A stretch of DNA of 64,000 bases from an uncultured Saprospiraceae bacterium (GCA_905480605.1 CAJQRD010000011.1:21124-85123), one strand, 5' to 3'. Positions 1-10,470 are shown, counted from the stretch's first letter. The notes: generated by a model not told the origin, from the sequence alone. Numbers and translations: made by a program.

Positions 1-1
1 T

Positions 2-1642
2 CCAATCTTACCTGATAATATTGAAAGCTATCACTATTTCATGCATGAATATCTTTTTAATCACATTGATATTCCTGGAAATCAAATCAATATTCCTGAT
101 GGCAATTTAAAATTAGAAGATGTCAAAGAATATTGTGAAATGTACGAAAAGAAAATATCGATGCTTGGAGGGATTGATATTCAATTGCTAGGAATAGGAA
201 GAACAGGACACATCGGTTTTAATGAACCAGGAAGTGATAAAGATTCGGTGACAAGGCTGGTAAGTTTAGATAGTTTGACAAGAACAGATGCCCAAAAAGA
301 CTTTGGAACCTTTGAAAAAGTGCCATATAGGGCAATAACCATGGGCGTCAAGACTATTTTGGAGGCTAAGGAAATTTACATGATGGCATGGGGACAGCAC
401 AAAGCTGAAATTGCTAGACGTGCAACAGAAGATAAGCCAAACAGTGTTGTACCTTCTACTTTTTTACAAGACCACCATCAAGTACGATTTTGCTTGGATT
501 TGGCAGCTTCGGAAAAACTGACAAGAGTAAAAACTCCTTGGAAAGTTGGTTCTTGCAGATGGACAGATGATCTGGTTTGTAAAGCGGTTATTTGGTTGTC
601 GCAAAATATTAATAAACCAATTCTGAAATTAACCTCTTCTGATTATTTAGAGTTCGGATTGAATGAGTTAATTCTGGACCGCGAAAATGCTTATAAAACG
701 AATTTATACGTTTTTAATAAATTACAAAGAACCATAACAGGTTGGCCAGGAGGAAAACCCAATACTGATGATACCCATAGGCCAGAAAGGTCAACGCCAG
801 AAAAAAAACGTGTAATTATATTCAGTCCCCATCCTGATGATGATGTGATTTCTATGGGAGGAACCTTCCTTCGTCTTGTTGAACAAGGACATGATGTGCA
901 TGTGGCATATCAAACTTCAGGTAATATTGCCGTGCACGACCACGATGCTCTTAGGTTTTTAGAGTTTTATGAAGGAATTAATGAAAAATACGCTTTAGAT
1001 AACAATATTAAAGATTTGTTAAAAGCTAAAAAAGCTTTAAAATCAAAGATTGGCGGTAATTCACAAGGCATACGAAACATAAAGGGAATGATCCGAAAGG
1101 GTGAAGCAAAAGCCGCAGCTGTTTTTTGCGGACTCGAAGAGTCCAACATTCATTTCTTAAATCTTCCTTTTTATGAAACAGGGGCCATTAAAAAGAAGCT
1201 TGTTTCTAAGGAAGATGTGAAAATTGTTGAGGATTTATTAAAAAAATACAAACCACATCAAGTTTTTGCAGCAGGTGATTTAGCTGACCCTCATGGGACT
1301 CACCGTGTATGCTTAGATGTTATTTTTTCAGCATTTAATAACTTGAAAAAAGAAAAATGGATTAAGGACTGTTGGCTTTGGCTCTATCGTGGCGCTTGGC
1401 ACGAATTTTCAATCGATGAAATTGAAATGGCCGTTCCTTTAAGTCCAGAAGAATTACTTAAGAAAAGACGTGCAATCTATATGCACCAATCTCAAAAGGA
1501 TAGACCTCCTTTCCCAGGAGAAGACAATCGAGAATTTTGGCAAAGAGCAGAAGAGAGAAACAGAGAAACGGCTCAGACTTATCGAGATTTGGGATTTGCA
1601 GAGTATGAAGCTATAGAGGCTTTTAAAAGATGGAAACTTTAG
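2..1642 (+). CDS. nagB: Glucosamine-6-phosphate deaminase / PIG-L deacetylase fusion (5' end outside window)
   Basis: The frame is open to the left edge, with 13 in-frame codons before the first Met at 41, so the N-terminus is missing. The first part is the C-terminal portion of a NagB domain, with the active-site loop GHIGFNEP at bases 206-229. The second half is a PIG-L/LmbE-type deacetylase domain with the zinc motif HPDDD (830-844) and a later DPHGTHR motif that supplies H-x-x-H ligands. NagB converts glucosamine-6-phosphate to fructose-6-phosphate and ammonia; the fused domain would deacetylate an amino sugar, so one cytoplasmic polypeptide could do both steps (inference). Such fusions are known in Bacteroidota. 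One oddity: the residue matching the catalytic Asp of E. coli NagB (GND-GH) is Thr here (GRT-GH). The gene leads straight into susC 31 bases later and very likely heads or belongs to that operon. Confidence 0.9.
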   Translation, partial: PILPDNIESYHYFMHEYLFNHIDIPGNQINIPDGNLKLEDVKEYCEMYEKKISMLGGIDIQLLGIGRTGHIGFNEPGSDKDSVTRLVSLDSLTRTDAQKDFGTFEKVPYRAITMGVKTILEAKEIYMMAWGQHKAEIARRATEDKPNSVVPSTFLQDHHQVRFCLDLAASEKLTRVKTPWKVGSCRWTDDLVCKAVIWLSQNINKPILKLTSSDYLEFGLNELILDRENAYKTNLYVFNKLQRTITGWPGGKPNTDDTHRPERSTPEKKRVIIFSPHPDDDVISMGGTFLRLVEQGHDVHVAYQTSGNIAVHDHDALRFLEFYEGINEKYALDNNIKDLLKAKKALKSKIGGNSQGIRNIKGMIRKGEAKAAAVFCGLEESNIHFLNLPFYETGAIKKKLVSKEDVKIVEDLLKKYKPHQVFAAGDLADPHGTHRVCLDVIFSAFNNLKKEKWIKDCWLWLYRGAWHEFSIDEIEMAVPLSPEELLKKRRAIYMHQSQKDRPPFPGEDNREFWQRAEERNRETAQTYRDLGFAEYEAIEAFKRWKL

Positions 1643-1673
1643 TATATAATTAATAACAAATTGAAACCAAACA

Positions 1674-4600
1674 ATGGAAAAATTCGAATTATTTTATCCG
1701 CAAATGCGACGCTTTAAGGGGCTTGCATTTGTATTGCTATTTTGCCAGGCGACCCTGTTCAGTTTACCCAGTTTTGGCCAGATGGTCAATGGGAAAGTGA
1801 TTGATGCAGATAGTAACCCTGTCATTGGTGCATCGGTTATGGAAACCGGAACTCAAAATGGAACCATCACTGATATCGATGGAATGTTTTCGTTAAACTT
1901 ACAAGGCAGCTCTAATCAATTAGAGATCAGTTACGTGGGTTATGAATCTCAAACAGTTGATGTCAATGGAACTGATTTTTTAAACATCACTATGTTTGAA
2001 GGATTACAACTAAATGAAGTAGTTGTTACCGCCCTGGGTATCTCAAGGGAGAAAAAAGGATTAACTTATTCTGTTGATGAAGTTTCAGGCGATGAGTTGT
2101 CTACCGTAAAAGATGTCAATGTAATCAATGCATTGTCAGGTAAGACTCCCGGTTTGGTGATTAACAGAAGTGGTTCTGGTGTTGGAGGTTCAACAAGAAT
2201 TGTGTTAAGGGGAAACAAGTCGACAACCAGTAATGATCCGCTATATGTGATTAACGGTGTACCTATGACCAATAACAGACGTGGTCAACAAGGTGGAGTG
2301 TTTGGTGGCGGTGTTGATACAGGAGATGGTATTTCCAATATCAACCCTGATGACATCGAATCAATGACAGTACTTAAAGGTGCATCAGCAGCTGCACTTT
2401 ATGGTAGCCAAGCTGCCAACGGTGTAATATTAATTACAACAAAACAAGGTAAAGTAGGCGCACCAAAAGTAAATGTGTCTTCTACTTATGTTATGGAAAA
2501 TGCAGCGTTCATTCCTGAACAACAATTCCGTTATGGTCAGACTTCTGCTGGTGCAGAATTTAGTTGGGGTGGAGCAGTGAATAGTCCTGATCATGTGAAA
2601 GATTTTTTCCAAACAGGAACAAACTTGATAAACTCATTTTCAATAAGTGGTGGGTCTGAAAATTCCACGACTTACTTTTCTTATTCTAATACTAAGGCTC
2701 AAGGTATTATGCCTACAAATGAATTGGGAAGACATAATATAGCTATTAATCAAACTGTAGACTTTTTTGATGATAAATTGACTTTGAATGGATCAATAAA
2801 CTATATTAACCAAACTACTGACAATCGTCAAGGTGCTGGTTTGTATTTTAATCCTTTAACTGGTTTGTATTTCTTCCCAAGAGGTTTAGATTTTGACAAT
2901 TACAAAACCAACTTTGAACAATATTCTGATGCAAGAAATATTAATGTTCAAAACTGGATTGCGGATAGAGATATTCAGCAAAATCCTTGGTGGATATTAA
3001 ATAGAAATCAAAATCAAAACAAGCGTAATAGATATATCACTACTGTTTCAGCAAACTATAAGATTGACAGCAATTGGAGCGTGCAAGCTAGAGGGAATTT
3101 AGATAAATCTCTAGATAAGTTTACACATGAAATATATGCGTCTACTCAAGGTACTCTATCTGATAACAATGGACGTTATATTTATAACAATTATGATGAT
3201 ACACAAACGTATGGTGATTTGATCTTGACGTATTCAAATAGATTTGGAGATAATTTGACGCTTGATGCTAATGTGGGAGCCAGTCATACAGATTCTAAAA
3301 TATATGGAATATCAGCGGATTCTAAAAACGGTGATTTGGCATTTGCAAACCAATTTGGATTGCAGTATATCAAAAATACAACGGCTGCTCAAGACTTGAG
3401 AGAGACTTTGGTAAGAAGAAAGAAAAATGCAGTTTTTGCAAGTGCACAAGTTGGTCTTAACGATCAATTGTATTTTGATGTTACTGCTAGAAGCGATAAA
3501 TCATCAGCGCTGCCTAATACATCATATTTTTATCCTTCACTTGGTGTGACAGCAATATTGACAGAGATGATGAATCTTTCGTCTTTAGATTTTGCAAAAG
3601 TAAGAGCTTCTTATGCAGTTGTGGGTAATGATGTACCATCTTATGTAGCTAATCCCAAAGAAGAAAGAGGAAACATCATTAATGGTCAATTACAATTTTC
3701 AACTGAAGGTCCTTTACCTGGAACAGAATTGGTTCCTGAGGAATCAACTTCTTTGGAGTTTGGTTTTGAATTAAGAGCTGTTAATAATAAATTAGGATTT
3801 GATTTTACATATTATAAAACCAATACGAAAAATCAATTTATTAATATTTCTGCTCCTGCAGGTTCTGGATTTACAAGATATTTAGTAAATGCTGGTGATG
3901 TACAAAATTCAGGTATTGAAGCAGTATTATCTTATGATGTTGTCAGTAGTGAAAATTTTAATTGGGAGACTAGTATAAACTTTACTAAGAATTCTAATGA
4001 GATTATTGAATTACATCCTGAGTTTGATGAAAATCCTGATGCTGCTTTCTTTATTACAAATGAAGCGGTAAATAGTTATGGAATGGTTGTTCAAAAAGGT
4101 GGATCGTTCGGTGATATTTGGGGCGAAAGGTTTTTAAGAGATGATCAAGATCGTATTATGTTGGATGCTGACGGCAAACCTCAAAAACAAGGTTTAGGTT
4201 ATGTTGGAAATCCAAATCCTGATTTTATGTTGGGATGGAATAACGAAATTAGAGTTTCTGATTTTAGTATTAGATTTTTGATTGATGGAAGATTTGGTGG
4301 CGAAGTAATGTCAGTAACTGAAGCTCTACTTGATGAGTTTGGTGTTTCTGAAAGAACTGCAGCAGCAAGGGATGCTGGAGGCGTGACTGTTAATGCTGTT
4401 TCTGAAAGCGGACAAGCAGTGACTTCAATTCCTGCTGATGTATATTATGGTGCTGTGGGAGGAAGACAAGGAATCACAGAAAATTATATATACGACGCAA
4501 CCAACATAAGATTGAGAGAATTGAGTATCGGATATAAATTACCTGTAGGTATTTTAGGAGGAGATGCGAAAATTAGTATAGTAGGGAGAAATTTATTTTT

Positions 4601-4727
4601 CTTAAGCAAAAAAGCACCGTTTGATCCAGATGTAACAGCATCAACAGATGTTGGACTTCAAGGTATTGACATTTTTAGTCTGCCGTCAACTAGAAGTTTT
4701 GGATTTAACTTAAGCTTAGGATTTTAA
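1674..4727 (+). CDS. SusC/RagA-family TonB-dependent outer-membrane receptor
   Basis: A 1017-residue SusC-like porin that imports oligosaccharides across the outer membrane with energy from TonB. A signal peptide ends near SLPSFGQ (about residue 36). It is followed by a carboxypeptidase-regulatory-like beta-sandwich (about 38-115, motif NPVIGASV), the SusC signature NEVVVTALG, a plug domain (about 120-240, including GASAAALYGSQAANGVI) and a 22-strand-type barrel that ends in FGFNLSLGF. Length and order are normal for the family. It lies 31 bases after the nagB fusion and 14 bases before susD. The substrate is inferred from context (GH20 hexosaminidase and NagB) to be a GlcNAc-containing glycan; nothing in the receptor itself proves this. 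Confidence 0.95.
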   Translation: MEKFELFYPQMRRFKGLAFVLLFCQATLFSLPSFGQMVNGKVIDADSNPVIGASVMETGTQNGTITDIDGMFSLNLQGSSNQLEISYVGYESQTVDVNGTDFLNITMFEGLQLNEVVVTALGISREKKGLTYSVDEVSGDELSTVKDVNVINALSGKTPGLVINRSGSGVGGSTRIVLRGNKSTTSNDPLYVINGVPMTNNRRGQQGGVFGGGVDTGDGISNINPDDIESMTVLKGASAAALYGSQAANGVILITTKQGKVGAPKVNVSSTYVMENAAFIPEQQFRYGQTSAGAEFSWGGAVNSPDHVKDFFQTGTNLINSFSISGGSENSTTYFSYSNTKAQGIMPTNELGRHNIAINQTVDFFDDKLTLNGSINYINQTTDNRQGAGLYFNPLTGLYFFPRGLDFDNYKTNFEQYSDARNINVQNWIADRDIQQNPWWILNRNQNQNKRNRYITTVSANYKIDSNWSVQARGNLDKSLDKFTHEIYASTQGTLSDNNGRYIYNNYDDTQTYGDLILTYSNRFGDNLTLDANVGASHTDSKIYGISADSKNGDLAFANQFGLQYIKNTTAAQDLRETLVRRKKNAVFASAQVGLNDQLYFDVTARSDKSSALPNTSYFYPSLGVTAILTEMMNLSSLDFAKVRASYAVVGNDVPSYVANPKEERGNIINGQLQFSTEGPLPGTELVPEESTSLEFGFELRAVNNKLGFDFTYYKTNTKNQFINISAPAGSGFTRYLVNAGDVQNSGIEAVLSYDVVSSENFNWETSINFTKNSNEIIELHPEFDENPDAAFFITNEAVNSYGMVVQKGGSFGDIWGERFLRDDQDRIMLDADGKPQKQGLGYVGNPNPDFMLGWNNEIRVSDFSIRFLIDGRFGGEVMSVTEALLDEFGVSERTAAARDAGGVTVNAVSESGQAVTSIPADVYYGAVGGRQGITENYIYDATNIRLRELSIGYKLPVGILGGDAKISIVGRNLFFLSKKAPFDPDVTASTDVGLQGIDIFSLPSTRSFGFNLSLGF

Positions 4728-4741
4728 TCTCTATTTTAATT

Positions 4742-6346
4742 ATGAATAAAAATAAAACAATGAAAAATATAAAATTATACTTCTTGTTGCTTGTTGGAGC
4801 AGTTGGAGTAATGGTATATAGTTCAGGATGTAGTGATGATTTTGAAGAGTACAATCAAGATCCATTTGCATTGACAAACGATGACCTCTCAGCAGATTAT
4901 AGACTTGTAGGGGAGCCATTTATTAATATAATAAGAAACATTTACGTGCATACTCCAGCTTGGATTACACAACTTCAACAAAACTTAATGGGTGATGTGT
5001 ATTCAGGTTATTTGATGCCTCCTACACCATTTGCCGGTAATTCTAACAATATGAATTACAACTTGGTTGATGGATGGAACACTTGGGCTTGGAATCCAGC
5101 TTATCAAAACGTAATGGCTCCTGCCTTACTGGTAGAGCAAAATGCTGGAACTGATTTTCCTGAATTCTTAGCTTGGTTGGATATTTTGAAAGTTGAAGCT
5201 ATGCACAGAGTAACGGATATTTTTGGGCCAATTATTTATACGCAATTTGGTCAAATTGGTGCTGACGGTTCAATAGCATATGATTGTCAGGATGTTGTAT
5301 ATGATGCATTTTTTAAGGATTTAGATTCTGGTGTCGATGGCCTTACAGCTTTTGTTAATTCTGGAGCTACTTCTCCTTTTACGGCGTTTGATGAAGTATT
5401 TGCTGGTGATGTAACCAAATGGATACAATTTGCCAATTCCCTAAGATTAAGATTGGCTGTTAGGATTTCTAAAGTTGATCCTGCAAGGGCTAAATCTGAA
5501 GCTGAAAAAGCTATGAACAATTCTTTTGGAGTTATGACAACGAATGACGGTAACTTTACTGTTAAGAATGAAGTTGATCATCCAATGAATACCATCAATA
5601 ATGCTTGGAATGATATCCGTATGGCTGCTCCAATGGAATCAATTCTTGTAGGCTTTAATGATCCTAGATTACCTGAATACTTTAGACCTGCAGTTCAAGC
5701 AGAAGTTGCTGGCGAATACAAGGGAATTCGTCTAGGTATCGATATTGCTGATAAAGGTACTTATGTTGATTATTCTGCGTTACAAGACCTAGGTAATGTA
5801 CAATTAATGGTTGCTGCTGAAGTATTCTTCTTAAGAGCCGAAGGTGCATTGCGTGGATGGAGTATGGGCGGTTCTGCTCAAGACTTGTATGAAGATGGCG
5901 TGAGAATGTCATTTGATCAATATGGTCTGTCTGGTGCTGATGATTATTTAGCAGACGGCACAAGCATGCCAATTCCTTATGTGGATGTAAATAACTCCGC
6001 TAACAATGTCGATGCAGGAAATCCTAATTTGTCAACGACGACAATCCAATGGCAAAGTGGTGCCAGTTTGGAGGCAAATCTTGAGCAAATTATTACTCAG
6101 AAGTGGATATCTGTTTATCCAGATGGCCAAGAAGCTTGGTCTGAATATAGAAGAACAGGTTATCCTAAGCTTTTCCCGGTTGTGATTAACAATAGTGGAG
6201 GAGAAATTGATACAGATGCACAGATTAAAAGAATTAAGTACATCAGCAGTGAATATGCTCAAAACCCTGGTGGAGTTGCTTCTGGTGTATCTTGCCTTGG
6301 TGGCGCTGATACAGGTGGTACTTCACTTTGGTGGGATATTGACTAA
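4742..6346 (+). CDS. SusD/RagB-type surface glycan-binding lipoprotein
   Basis: A 534-residue partner of the preceding SusC. It caps the receptor on the cell surface and captures glycan. A hydrophobic leader ends in the lipobox SSGC with the lipidated Cys at residue 30. The residues after it, SDDFE, match the lipoprotein surface-export signal known from Flavobacterium, which supports outward exposure. The body, with FEEYNQDP at the start of the mature part and a WNTWAWNPAYQNVM stretch, resembles the SusD-like_2 branch rather than classical SusD. Translation can start at 4742 or at the in-frame ATG at 4760, which would give a more typical leader length. It directly follows susC, and a 184-base gap separates it from the next gene. 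Confidence 0.93.
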   Translation: MNKNKTMKNIKLYFLLLVGAVGVMVYSSGCSDDFEEYNQDPFALTNDDLSADYRLVGEPFINIIRNIYVHTPAWITQLQQNLMGDVYSGYLMPPTPFAGNSNNMNYNLVDGWNTWAWNPAYQNVMAPALLVEQNAGTDFPEFLAWLDILKVEAMHRVTDIFGPIIYTQFGQIGADGSIAYDCQDVVYDAFFKDLDSGVDGLTAFVNSGATSPFTAFDEVFAGDVTKWIQFANSLRLRLAVRISKVDPARAKSEAEKAMNNSFGVMTTNDGNFTVKNEVDHPMNTINNAWNDIRMAAPMESILVGFNDPRLPEYFRPAVQAEVAGEYKGIRLGIDIADKGTYVDYSALQDLGNVQLMVAAEVFFLRAEGALRGWSMGGSAQDLYEDGVRMSFDQYGLSGADDYLADGTSMPIPYVDVNNSANNVDAGNPNLSTTTIQWQSGASLEANLEQIITQKWISVYPDGQEAWSEYRRTGYPKLFPVVINNSGGEIDTDAQIKRIKYISSEYAQNPGGVASGVSCLGGADTGGTSLWWDID

Positions 6347-6435
6347 GATAAATTTATAGAAGAACTTAGAAAGATCATAAAATAAGGTAAGGTTGGTTTT
6401 TTATTTTTTTTATCGATCTTTCCGTTCTTTTATTA

Positions 6436-6502
6436 AAAGCGGTTTAGAAACAAAGGTTGAATTGTCTTTTAATTGGATAATCATCTGTTTTTAAACCGCT
6501 TT
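6436..6502. repeat. 11-bp inverted repeat before the VCBS lipoprotein gene
   Basis: AAAGCGGTTTA (6436-6446) is repeated exactly in inverse orientation as TAAACCGCTTT (6492-6502) with 45 bases between. It ends 28 bases before the next start codon. There is no T-run directly after the second arm, so it is not a clean terminator. It could be an mRNA leader structure or a protein-binding site between susD and the next gene. Confidence 0.4.
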
Positions 6503-6530
6503 ATTACTTAGAAGCCCTAATACTAATGAA

Positions 6531-9500
6531 TTGAAATACTTTTACGGCCTACTTATTTTTTTGCTTTTTTCTTGTTCCGAAGAAAATATAAGCACCTCTG
6601 GATTCACACTACTTGAATCCAAACACACCAATCTTAATTTTCGAAACCTGGTCAAGGAGACTGAGAACTTCAATATCTTCAAGTACCAATATTTTTACAA
6701 TGGAGGAGGTACTGCCATTGCAGACTTCAACAATGATGGATTGGATGATGTTTTCTTCACGGGCAATATGGTAAAGAATCGTCTTTTTCTAAATGAAGGC
6801 AATTTAAAATTTAATGATGTAACCACTCAATCAAAAGTTGCTGTGCACGAAGGATGGTGCTCAGGTGCTAACGCAATTGATATCAACAATGATGGTTGGA
6901 TGGATATCTATGTTTGTCGAACGGCATTTCCATTTGAAAAACTGCGTAAAAATCTTCTGCTTATAAATCAAAAGGATGGCACATTTGAAGATGAAGCTCA
7001 ATCATACGGTTTAGACGATTCGGCATATTCAACACAATCAGGATTTTTTGACTTTGACAGAGATGGCGATTTAGACATGCTGTTGATCAATCATTCAATT
7101 CCAGAATATTCAAAAGGAAATCTTGAAATTTTTAAACTGAAAAGTAAGAAAGATCCTGCTATAACAAATAAGCTCTACGAGAACCGAAACGGAAAATATG
7201 TTGACATTTCACAGCAAGCAGGAATTGAAGGAAATGTCTTAAGTTTTAGCTTGGGTTTAAATATTTCAGATTTTAACAATGATGGGTTTGATGATATCTT
7301 TATTTCCAATGATTTTAATGAACCTGATTATTTATTTATAAATCAAAAAAATGGCACTTTTCTAAATGAAGCCGATCAATGGTTTGACAACATGTCAATG
7401 TTCAGTATGGGCACAGATGCGGCAGATATAAATGGTGATGGTTATAAAGACCTTATGGTTCTGGATATGTTGCCAGAATCTAACTTTTTACAAAAGATGC
7501 ATTCAGGTGCAGATAATTTTGAAAAAGTAAAATCGCTGAGAGAGAATGGATTTTTGGACCAGTTTAGCCGCAATACATTGCATCTAAATAGTGGCAATGG
7601 AAAATTTAGAGAAGCTGGACAAATGCTAGGTGTTTCAAATACAGACTGGTCTTGGGCTACTTTATTTTTTGACTTTGAAAATAATGCGACTACAGATCTT
7701 TTTATTTCAAACGGTTATTTGCGTGACCATACAGATATGGACTTTCTACAATACACCGCAAATGAAGTTTTGAAAGTAAATTCCGGAGGTGAAGCTGTTA
7801 CCTTTGAGGCTTATATGCAATCAATGCCTCCTATTATACAACCCAACTATTTTTACAGCAACAGCAACCAAAAATTCCAAAATAAAAATAATGATTGGTC
7901 TTTATTGAAGCCTAGTGTTTCTCAAGGGGCATCCTATTCTGATTTAGACAATGACGGAGATTTAGATTTGATTGTCAATAACTCAGAAGATTACAGTTGG
8001 TTGTATCGCAACAATGCAGAACAAACTAAAAACAATTGGATATCTTTTAAATTAAAAGGTAATAAGAAAAACGTCAATGGTATTGGTGCAAATATAAAGT
8101 TACACGCTGGAGATAAGGTGTTTGTCAAATCGTTACAACCGTCAAGAGGATTCCAGTCTTCTGTATCATACAATGTGCATTTTGGATTGGACAATATTTC
8201 AACTGTTGACCACATTGATGTTATTTGGGCTGATGGCAATAAGCAAAAAATATCTTCTCCCAGTATTAATGCAGTCAACATTGTTGAATATAAAAAAGAC
8301 GAAACGGGAGTAACTAAACTCGCTGCAGGAGAATCTATATTTAAAGAAGTTAATTTTGGTATTGACTACAAACATGATGAAAGTAATTTTAGAGATTTTA
8401 ACCAACAAGCGTTGATGCCATTTTATTTAAGTGACCAATCTCCTAAAGTTTTTAATTTGGACATTATCGGGAATGGTATAGAAGAGATTGTAATTTGTAG
8501 TGATGGGAAAAATTCCAGTAAAATTTATTCTCAAAGAAATAAGGGTTGGACTGAAATAAACGCAATTGGATTTTCAAATGCTGAGATATGTGATGTTTCG
8601 TTTTCTGCCAATAAACTTTATGCTGCAAGTGGTTCATATAAATATGGAAAAGAATCAAACGAGGCTGCTGTAGGAATTTATATGTATCAAAATAATAGTA
8701 TTAAAAAAACAGATAGCCTTCCAGTAAAAGACTGTAATCCTTCTTGCTTGGCAATTGGTGATTTAAATAATGATGGACTGGATGAGGTATTTGTAGGAGG
8801 ACAACATTGGAAAAATGAATTTCCTACTGCTTCTAAATCTATGTTATTCGGAAAGGGCAATGAGGTTCTGTTTGCAAAGAATATAGGTCATATTTCAGAT
8901 GCAGTAATATTTGATATTGATGGGGATCAAACAATGGAATTGGTAGTTGCCGGAAATTGGAATGGTATTAGAATATTTAATCTTGAAGATGGACAATTGG
9001 TGAATACAACTGATACCTATCTATCTCAAAACTACAAGGGACACTGGTTACATTTAGAAGCGGAAGATTTAAACGGGGACAGTTTCAAAGAATTGCTTGT
9101 TACCAACTTGGGCAAAAACAATCAACTATCAGCATCGAAGCAATATCCAATGGTAATGTATTACTGTGATTTAGATAAAAATGGGGCAGTCGAACCATTG
9201 GTAGGTTACTTCAATGAAGATGAAGTTTACCCATTGGCAGCAAGGGAAGATATTATTTCTCAAATCCCAGTATTGAAAAAGAAATTCACTTCATTTGAAT
9301 CATATGCCAATCAGGATTTACCAAGCCTGGTAAATGAATATGATAAAAATTGTCCTTTGTTGACCATCGATACGTTAGCACATTTGTTGTTTATAAATAA
9401 AAATGGAAAATTGATTGAATCTTCACTTCCTTTTGAAATGCAAATTGCACCAATTTACGATTGTGTTTTTATGGATTTAGATGGTGATGAAGATGTTGAT

Positions 9501-9734
9501 ATTTTATGTGGAGGAAATAAGAGCAGCAACAAAGTCAAAATTGCAAGATTGAGCGGTAACAATATCGATGGTTTCTTGAATGATGGAAAAGCTGGTTTTG
9601 AAAAAGCAGGAATAGGATACAGCGTAGGGGAGAGGGGAGATGTCAGGTCATTATCATTGATTTCATATAAAAATTCAAACACGTTGTTGTATTGCCCAAT
9701 TGACGGACAGTTTAAAGCTTGTGCTCTTAAATAA
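6531..9734 (+). CDS. VCBS/FG-GAP repeat lipoprotein with ASPIC/UnbV domain
   Basis: A 1067-residue exported lipoprotein of the CRTAC1-like type. The start is a TTG at 6531: the nearby ATG at 6526 reads into a stop at once, while the TTG gives a short leader with lipobox LFSC (Cys15). Many calcium-binding loops of the D-x-N-x-D-G-x-x-D type follow, for example ADFNNDGLDDVFF (about residue 64), ISDFNNDGFDDIFI and IGDLNNDGLDEVFV, indicating a beta-propeller. An ASPIC/UnbV module lies at about 500-580 (GIGANIKLHAG ... VDHIDVIWADG). Such proteins often sit beside SusCD pairs in marine Bacteroidota and probably bind carbohydrate or matrix at the surface; the exact role is unknown. It is followed 6 bases later by the PhyH gene, so co-transcription is likely. 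Confidence 0.88.
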   Translation: MKYFYGLLIFLLFSCSEENISTSGFTLLESKHTNLNFRNLVKETENFNIFKYQYFYNGGGTAIADFNNDGLDDVFFTGNMVKNRLFLNEGNLKFNDVTTQSKVAVHEGWCSGANAIDINNDGWMDIYVCRTAFPFEKLRKNLLLINQKDGTFEDEAQSYGLDDSAYSTQSGFFDFDRDGDLDMLLINHSIPEYSKGNLEIFKLKSKKDPAITNKLYENRNGKYVDISQQAGIEGNVLSFSLGLNISDFNNDGFDDIFISNDFNEPDYLFINQKNGTFLNEADQWFDNMSMFSMGTDAADINGDGYKDLMVLDMLPESNFLQKMHSGADNFEKVKSLRENGFLDQFSRNTLHLNSGNGKFREAGQMLGVSNTDWSWATLFFDFENNATTDLFISNGYLRDHTDMDFLQYTANEVLKVNSGGEAVTFEAYMQSMPPIIQPNYFYSNSNQKFQNKNNDWSLLKPSVSQGASYSDLDNDGDLDLIVNNSEDYSWLYRNNAEQTKNNWISFKLKGNKKNVNGIGANIKLHAGDKVFVKSLQPSRGFQSSVSYNVHFGLDNISTVDHIDVIWADGNKQKISSPSINAVNIVEYKKDETGVTKLAAGESIFKEVNFGIDYKHDESNFRDFNQQALMPFYLSDQSPKVFNLDIIGNGIEEIVICSDGKNSSKIYSQRNKGWTEINAIGFSNAEICDVSFSANKLYAASGSYKYGKESNEAAVGIYMYQNNSIKKTDSLPVKDCNPSCLAIGDLNNDGLDEVFVGGQHWKNEFPTASKSMLFGKGNEVLFAKNIGHISDAVIFDIDGDQTMELVVAGNWNGIRIFNLEDGQLVNTTDTYLSQNYKGHWLHLEAEDLNGDSFKELLVTNLGKNNQLSASKQYPMVMYYCDLDKNGAVEPLVGYFNEDEVYPLAAREDIISQIPVLKKKFTSFESYANQDLPSLVNEYDKNCPLLTIDTLAHLLFINKNGKLIESSLPFEMQIAPIYDCVFMDLDGDEDVDILCGGNKSSNKVKIARLSGNNIDGFLNDGKAGFEKAGIGYSVGERGDVRSLSLISYKNSNTLLYCPIDGQFKACALK

Positions 9735-9740
9735 TAAGCT

Positions 9741-10469
9741 ATGGAAAATGATCTGATTGTAAAAGAATGGAAAGAAAATGGTTTTGTCAGAATTGAAAAC
9801 TTACTTGATCACAATGATATAAAGCTGGTTTCTGATTGGTACGATGCTATGTTGTCGGATTTGAACTTGACGAGAGACCACCGAAGTGATTTGACGAACG
9901 AAGGAGAAAAAGGGAAAGAAAAAATTACACAAATAATGAGACCATCTCTCCTTGATGACCGTTTTATGGATTCCGATATAATAAAAAAAGTAGAAGAAAT
10001 AGCAAAGATAATTATAGGAGAGGATGCGGCTTTAGATTTTGATATGCTTATAAATAAAGTGCCTCACTCTAATGCTGAAACGCCCTGGCATCAAGACATG
10101 GCATATTGGCCTCAGTTGGAAGATAAACGAGCGGCTAGCTTTTGGATTGCAATTGATGATGCAGTTGTTGAAAACGGCTGCATGGCTTATATTCCAGGTT
10201 CGCACAAATTGCCAATGCGTTTACATGTTCAAAAGATAGAAAATGCGGCATTAAGCACAAATATAGAGCATCATGATGTTATCGTTAACGGTGAATTGAA
10301 ATCTGGATCTTCTATTGCCCATCACGGCAATACAATGCATTTTGCCAATGGCAATGTTTCAGATCGAAACAGACGCGCTTGGATATTAAACTTCAGGCCG
10401 CAGTCAATGATTAAAAAAATGAGATCTTTGGGATATGATCATTTAGGTAAAAAGAAAAACAAATCTTAG
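9741..10469 (+). CDS. Phytanoyl-CoA dioxygenase (PhyH) family Fe(II)/2-oxoglutarate oxygenase
   Basis: A 242-residue cytoplasmic protein without a signal peptide. The facial triad is visible: H117 and D119 in TPWHQDMAYWPQ, and a distal His near residue 200 in HHGNTMHFANGN, followed by an Arg-rich stretch (SDRNRRAW) that would hold 2-oxoglutarate. This matches the PhyH family, whose members hydroxylate diverse small molecules. The substrate is not readable from sequence; the position between a VCBS lipoprotein (6 bases upstream) and a GH20 hexosaminidase (1 base downstream) suggests a modified sugar or other product of the same glycan, which is inference. Length is normal. Confidence 0.85.
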   Translation: MENDLIVKEWKENGFVRIENLLDHNDIKLVSDWYDAMLSDLNLTRDHRSDLTNEGEKGKEKITQIMRPSLLDDRFMDSDIIKKVEEIAKIIIGEDAALDFDMLINKVPHSNAETPWHQDMAYWPQLEDKRAASFWIAIDDAVVENGCMAYIPGSHKLPMRLHVQKIENAALSTNIEHHDVIVNGELKSGSSIAHHGNTMHFANGNVSDRNRRAWILNFRPQSMIKKMRSLGYDHLGKKKNKS

Positions 10470-10470
10470 C

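Noticed and set aside
6369..6422. GAAAGATC...GATCTTTC inverted repeat as a terminator after susD
   Set aside because: Only 8 bp with a 38-base loop that itself contains the T-run; unlikely to terminate.
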